From positions 1 to 6,623 of the forward strand of contig JAGLZJ010000047.1 in assembly GCA_023131555.1 (NCBI GenBank): a stretch of DNA of 6,623 nucleotides, read 5' to 3'. Shown here piece after piece: positions 3,984-6,623 of the stretch (position 1 is the stretch's first letter; each line of letters begins with the position of its first letter). The notes under the pieces were generated by a model. It was not told the DNA's origin and did no database searches. It saw only the letters and a program-made list of their open reading frames with translations. The stretch is from Candidatus Bathyarchaeota archaeon (lineage in GTDB: Archaea; Thermoproteota; Bathyarchaeia; Bathyarchaeales; SOJC01). Position numbers and translations under genes: made by a program.

Positions 3984-5942
3984 TTACTGTCCGACCTTCT
4001 CCTTTAGGTCTTCCACTGCTTCGGGATTCATCAGTGTTGTTACGTCTCCGACTGTCTCTCCTTTGACTAAGGCTTTCAGAATTCTGCGCATTATCTTACC
4101 GCTCCGCGTCTTCGGCAGAGCATCAGTCAACACGATTCTTTCCGGCTTCGCAGTTGGTCCGATGACTTTCACAACCTGCTGGATCAACTCGGCCTCGAGG
4201 TCTTTTGACGGGGTTTGTCCTTGTCTTAGGACAACAAAGGCGACAGGTACTTCTCCCTTTATATCGTGTGGAGCAGCGACAACTGCACATTCGGCAACTG
4301 ACGAATGTTGTGTTAAGGCGTTTTCGACTTCCGCTGTCGACATTCTGTGGCCTGCGACTTTCATAACATCGTCCACTCGCCCTGTCAAGCGTATGTTCCC
4401 CGACTCATCCCACCATATTGCACCGTCGCTTGTGTAGTACGCTTCGTCTCCGTAGACGCTCCAGTATTGAGCTCTGTATCTGTCTGGATCCTTGTAGACT
4501 CCTCGGAGCATGCCGGGTGCGAAGGGGCTCTTCTGTACAAGGTATCCTCCTTCTCCGATCTCCACGGGGTTTCCTGTTTCATCATAAATGTCGTGTTTTG
4601 TGCCTGGGAAACTTCTGCCTGCGACAGTGGGAATGAATGGGCCTATTCCCGGAAGCGCGTTGATGAGGGTTGCTCCGGTCTCCGTCTGCCACCAGGTGTC
4701 AATTATGGGGCATCTTCCGCCGCCAACATTTTTGAAGTACCACATCCAGGCATCTTGGTTTATCGGTTCTCCTACGCTGCCCAAGAGGCGTATGCTTGAG
4801 AGGTCATGTTTCTTGAGCCACTCTTCTCCCCATCTCAGGATCATTCGGATCGCAGTGGGTGCCGTGTAGAAGATGGTGACACCGTACTTCTCAACTATCT
4901 GCCACCATCTGTCGACTTCTGGATAGTTCGGAGCACCTTCGTAGATGAGTGATGTGGCTCCGTTTAGTAAGGGTCCGTAACAGGCGTATGTGTGTCCTGT
5001 AATCCATCCGATGTCAGCTGTGCACCAGAAGATGTCCTCGTCATGGAGGTCAAAGTCCCATTTCGAGGTCCAATATGCTACTGTTGAGTAGCCGCCGGTG
5101 TCGTGGATTATGCCTTTGGGCTTTCCAGTGGTTCCGCTTGTGTAGAGTATGAAGAGGGGGTCTTCGCTGTCCATCGGTTCAGGATCGCAATGCAAGGGGG
5201 CTTTTGCCATGAGCTTGTGCCACCAGTGATCTCTTCCCTCAGACATGCTAACATCCGCTCCGGTTCGTTTGACGACGACTACGTGTTCAATCGAGGTGTT
5301 CTCGGCGCCTATGTCCGCGTTGGTTTTCAGATCAATACCTTTCCCTCTTCGATAATATCCGTCTGCGGTGACTAACACATTGGCTTCAGCATCCTTCATC
5401 CGGTTCCGAAGTGATTCGCCGCTGAAGGCAGAGAATACCACACTGTGAGGTGCCCCGATTCGTGCACATGCGAGCATTGCGATCTGCACTTCGGGGATCA
5501 TGGGCAGGTAGATTCCGACTCGGTCGCCTCTTTCCACGCCTAGACCTTTCAGAACATTGGCGAACTTGCAGACTTTTCGATAAAGATCGAAGTAGGTGAG
5601 CACCCTCTTCTGCTGGTTAACCGGCTCTGGCTCCCAGATGATTGCTGCTTTGTTCTTTCTCCACGTTTTGATGTGACGATCCAGAGAGTTGTAGGCGGCG
5701 TTGATTTTTCCGTCTACAAACCATTTGTAGAAAGGAGGTTTCCATATGTACGCTTCTTTCCAGGGTTCGAACCATTCTAAGCCTTCCTTCGCTCTTTGCG
5801 CCCAAAAGGCTACTGGGTCTTCAGCTGCCTTAGTGTAGATTGATTCATCGCTTACCCAGGCCTTCTTCTTCATTTCCTCAGTTGGCCAGAAAACAAGTCT
5901 GTTTTTCGGATCCTCTCTCACCCATTGGACTTTCTCTTGCAT
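3984..5942 (-). CDS. acs: AMP-forming acetyl-CoA synthetase
   Basis: Cytoplasmic enzyme making acetyl-CoA from acetate, ATP and CoA through acetyl-adenylate. At 652 aa it has the full family length. Motifs in order: Acs N-terminal region with FYKWFVDGKINAAYNSLDRH (71-90); adenylation core YTSGTTGKPKG (267-277); TADIGWITGHTY (308-319); VGEP (390-393); WWQTETG (417-423), whose tryptophan pair closes the acetate pocket and separates Acs from longer-chain acyl-CoA synthetases; TSDGA; hinge and CoA-site segment GRVDDVMKVAGHR (521-533); and C-terminal PKTRSGKIMRR with K616, the catalytic lysine acetylated in bacterial Acs. The ATG start has no well-placed Shine-Dalgarno but follows a TATA-like element and a small hairpin. 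satP lies 104 nt upstream on the same strand, giving an uptake-plus-activation pair. AMP-forming Acs usually serves assimilation at low acetate, unlike the ADP-forming enzyme typical of acetate-producing archaea. Confidence 0.97.
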   Translation of the reverse strand: MQEKVQWVREDPKNRLVFWPTEEMKKKAWVSDESIYTKAAEDPVAFWAQRAKEGLEWFEPWKEAYIWKPPFYKWFVDGKINAAYNSLDRHIKTWRKNKAAIIWEPEPVNQQKRVLTYFDLYRKVCKFANVLKGLGVERGDRVGIYLPMIPEVQIAMLACARIGAPHSVVFSAFSGESLRNRMKDAEANVLVTADGYYRRGKGIDLKTNADIGAENTSIEHVVVVKRTGADVSMSEGRDHWWHKLMAKAPLHCDPEPMDSEDPLFILYTSGTTGKPKGIIHDTGGYSTVAYWTSKWDFDLHDEDIFWCTADIGWITGHTYACYGPLLNGATSLIYEGAPNYPEVDRWWQIVEKYGVTIFYTAPTAIRMILRWGEEWLKKHDLSSIRLLGSVGEPINQDAWMWYFKNVGGGRCPIIDTWWQTETGATLINALPGIGPFIPTVAGRSFPGTKHDIYDETGNPVEIGEGGYLVQKSPFAPGMLRGVYKDPDRYRAQYWSVYGDEAYYTSDGAIWWDESGNIRLTGRVDDVMKVAGHRMSTAEVENALTQHSSVAECAVVAAPHDIKGEVPVAFVVLRQGQTPSKDLEAELIQQVVKVIGPTAKPERIVLTDALPKTRSGKIMRRILKALVKGETVGDVTTLMNPEAVEDLKEKVGQ

Positions 5943-5948
5943 TACTTT

Positions 5949-5968
5949 GACTCTTCCTTTTAAGAGTC
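5949..5968 (-). promoter_or_regulatory. Perfect 7-bp hairpin/dyad just upstream of the acs start
   Basis: On the - strand GACTCTT-AAAAGG-AAGAGTC (5968-5949) is a perfect inverted repeat with a 6-nt loop, ending 6 nt before the acs ATG. The only Shine-Dalgarno-like bases (AAGG) sit in the loop. It overlaps the predicted transcription start near 5965, so it could act as a DNA operator around the start site or as an RNA hairpin affecting initiation. Confidence 0.45.
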
Positions 5969-5985
5969 GAATGAAAGCGAGGAAT

Positions 5986-5995
5986 CATAATAAAG
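5986..5995 (-). promoter_or_regulatory. Candidate TATA box for acs
   Basis: CTTTATTATG on the - strand (5995-5986), preceded by AAAGA, is a reasonable archaeal TATA element. A start about 25 nt downstream (near 5965) would give a leader of roughly 22 nt. If used, acs can be transcribed separately from satP, whose stop lies 52 nt upstream. Confidence 0.4.
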
Positions 5996-6046
5996 TCTTT
6001 CTGTTCCGTCTACTCGCAGTGGCTTCTACTCTAGACTATTAGGTGT

Positions 6047-6622
6047 TCACTTGTCTTTCGAGCCTATAGGGAGCAGTGTCTTTCCATGCGCCTCGTTAAT
6101 TACTACTGCTAGGGATAGATAGACCGCGCTTAAACCGCAGATAACTCCTTCGTAGCCAGCCACAGTCTGGATTGCTGAATTTCCAGTGAGTTTGTAGGCT
6201 GTCAGCATGAAGAACAGAACTGCCAGACTTATGAACACGAATTGAAGGGCGCGATTAGATTTCAATGTACCGAAGAACATCATAGCCGTGAAGAGCCCCC
6301 ACATGAAGAAATAGGCAGCCATAGATGAGTCAGAGGGGACTTGACCATTGAAAAATGGCAACGTCGGCATCAACAGAAGTGCGACGAGTGACCACCAGAA
6401 CAAGCCATATGAACAGAAAGCCGTTAACCCAAAGGTGTTGCCTCTGCGGAACTCCATTACCCCTGCTAGAATCTGTGCAAGTCCGCCATACATAAGGCCC
6501 ATTGCGAGAATCATTGTGTCTAACTCGTGAAGGAAACCCGCGTTATGGAGGTTTAGAAGAACCGTTGTCATTCCAAAACCCATTAGCCCAAGAGGAGCCG
6601 GGTTCGCAAGTTTTTCAGTCAC
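6047..6622 (-). CDS. satP: SatP-type acetate/succinate transporter (AceTr family)
   Basis: Six-helix membrane protein of the AceTr (GPR1/FUN34/YaaH) family, which moves acetate or succinate with protons across the cytoplasmic membrane. The family signature NPAPLGL is at residues 7-13, and GFGMTTVLLNLHNAGF, RGNTFGLTAF, FFGTLK and LQFVF closely resemble E. coli SatP as I recall it. Hydrophobic segments lie at about 9-29, 35-56, 66-86, 101-121, 126-143 and 155-175, and the C-terminus ends in the usual LPIG. At 191 aa it is about full length. The frame begins with GTG one base from the window edge, so this may be the true start or the gene may extend a few residues upstream. acs follows 104 nt downstream on the same strand, supporting acetate uptake. 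Confidence 0.95.
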   Translation of the reverse strand: MTEKLANPAPLGLMGFGMTTVLLNLHNAGFLHELDTMILAMGLMYGGLAQILAGVMEFRRGNTFGLTAFCSYGLFWWSLVALLLMPTLPFFNGQVPSDSSMAAYFFMWGLFTAMMFFGTLKSNRALQFVFISLAVLFFMLTAYKLTGNSAIQTVAGYEGVICGLSAVYLSLAVVINEAHGKTLLPIGSKDK

Positions 6623-6623
6623 G

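Noticed and set aside
3958..4437. 159-codon + strand open frame opposite the acs 3' end
   Set aside because: Shadow of acs with low-complexity Ser/Thr composition; acs motifs on the - strand are unbroken through this stretch.

Overview
The window reads as part of an archaeal chromosome, most likely a non-methanogenic member of the TACK group such as a Bathyarchaeia-type lineage. That placement is inferred, not proven. Supporting signs are an MtrH-family methyltransferase paired with a corrinoid protein, TATA-type promoter elements, Shine-Dalgarno motifs fitting an archaeal 16S tail, TTG starts, and a small basic protein resembling eukaryotic-type ribosomal protein eL22. No rRNA, tRNA, CRISPR array, transposase or insertion sequence was seen.

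Layout. Bases 1-97 hold an unassignable edge and a possible promoter. On the + strand lie a MazG-type nucleotide pyrophosphohydrolase (98-463) and a corrinoid-binding protein (460-1095), translationally coupled through a TTGA overlap. On the - strand, and convergent with them, runs a compact cluster transcribed from about 3775 down to 1092: pfkA, then a DUF5615 PIN-like protein, then an eL22-like protein, then mtrH. Gaps within it are 25, 51 and 16 nt. The mtrH and corrinoid stop codons overlap tail to tail. A 277-nt intergenic region (3707-3983) carries a strong TATA box placed exactly at the centre of a near-perfect 22-bp palindrome. Further right, again on the - strand, are acs (5942-3984, AMP-forming acetyl-CoA synthetase) and, upstream of it, satP (acetate/succinate transporter), which starts at the window edge.

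How the genes could work together. SatP and Acs form an acetate uptake and activation pair feeding acetyl-CoA. PfkA is the committing step of Embden-Meyerhof glycolysis. MtrH and the corrinoid protein are the two parts needed to pass a methyl group between a corrinoid and a tetrahydropterin, which would connect to a methyl branch of the Wood-Ljungdahl pathway. The window contains no other Mtr subunit and no substrate:corrinoid methyltransferase.

The most unusual points are: (1) the corrinoid protein keeps the whole spacing of its cofactor-binding signature, but the Asp and the cobalt-ligating His of DxHxxG are replaced by Asn and Gln; (2) the palindrome centred on the pfkA TATA box; (3) the tail-to-tail arrangement of mtrH and its probable corrinoid partner; (4) the eL22-like protein inside a metabolic operon.
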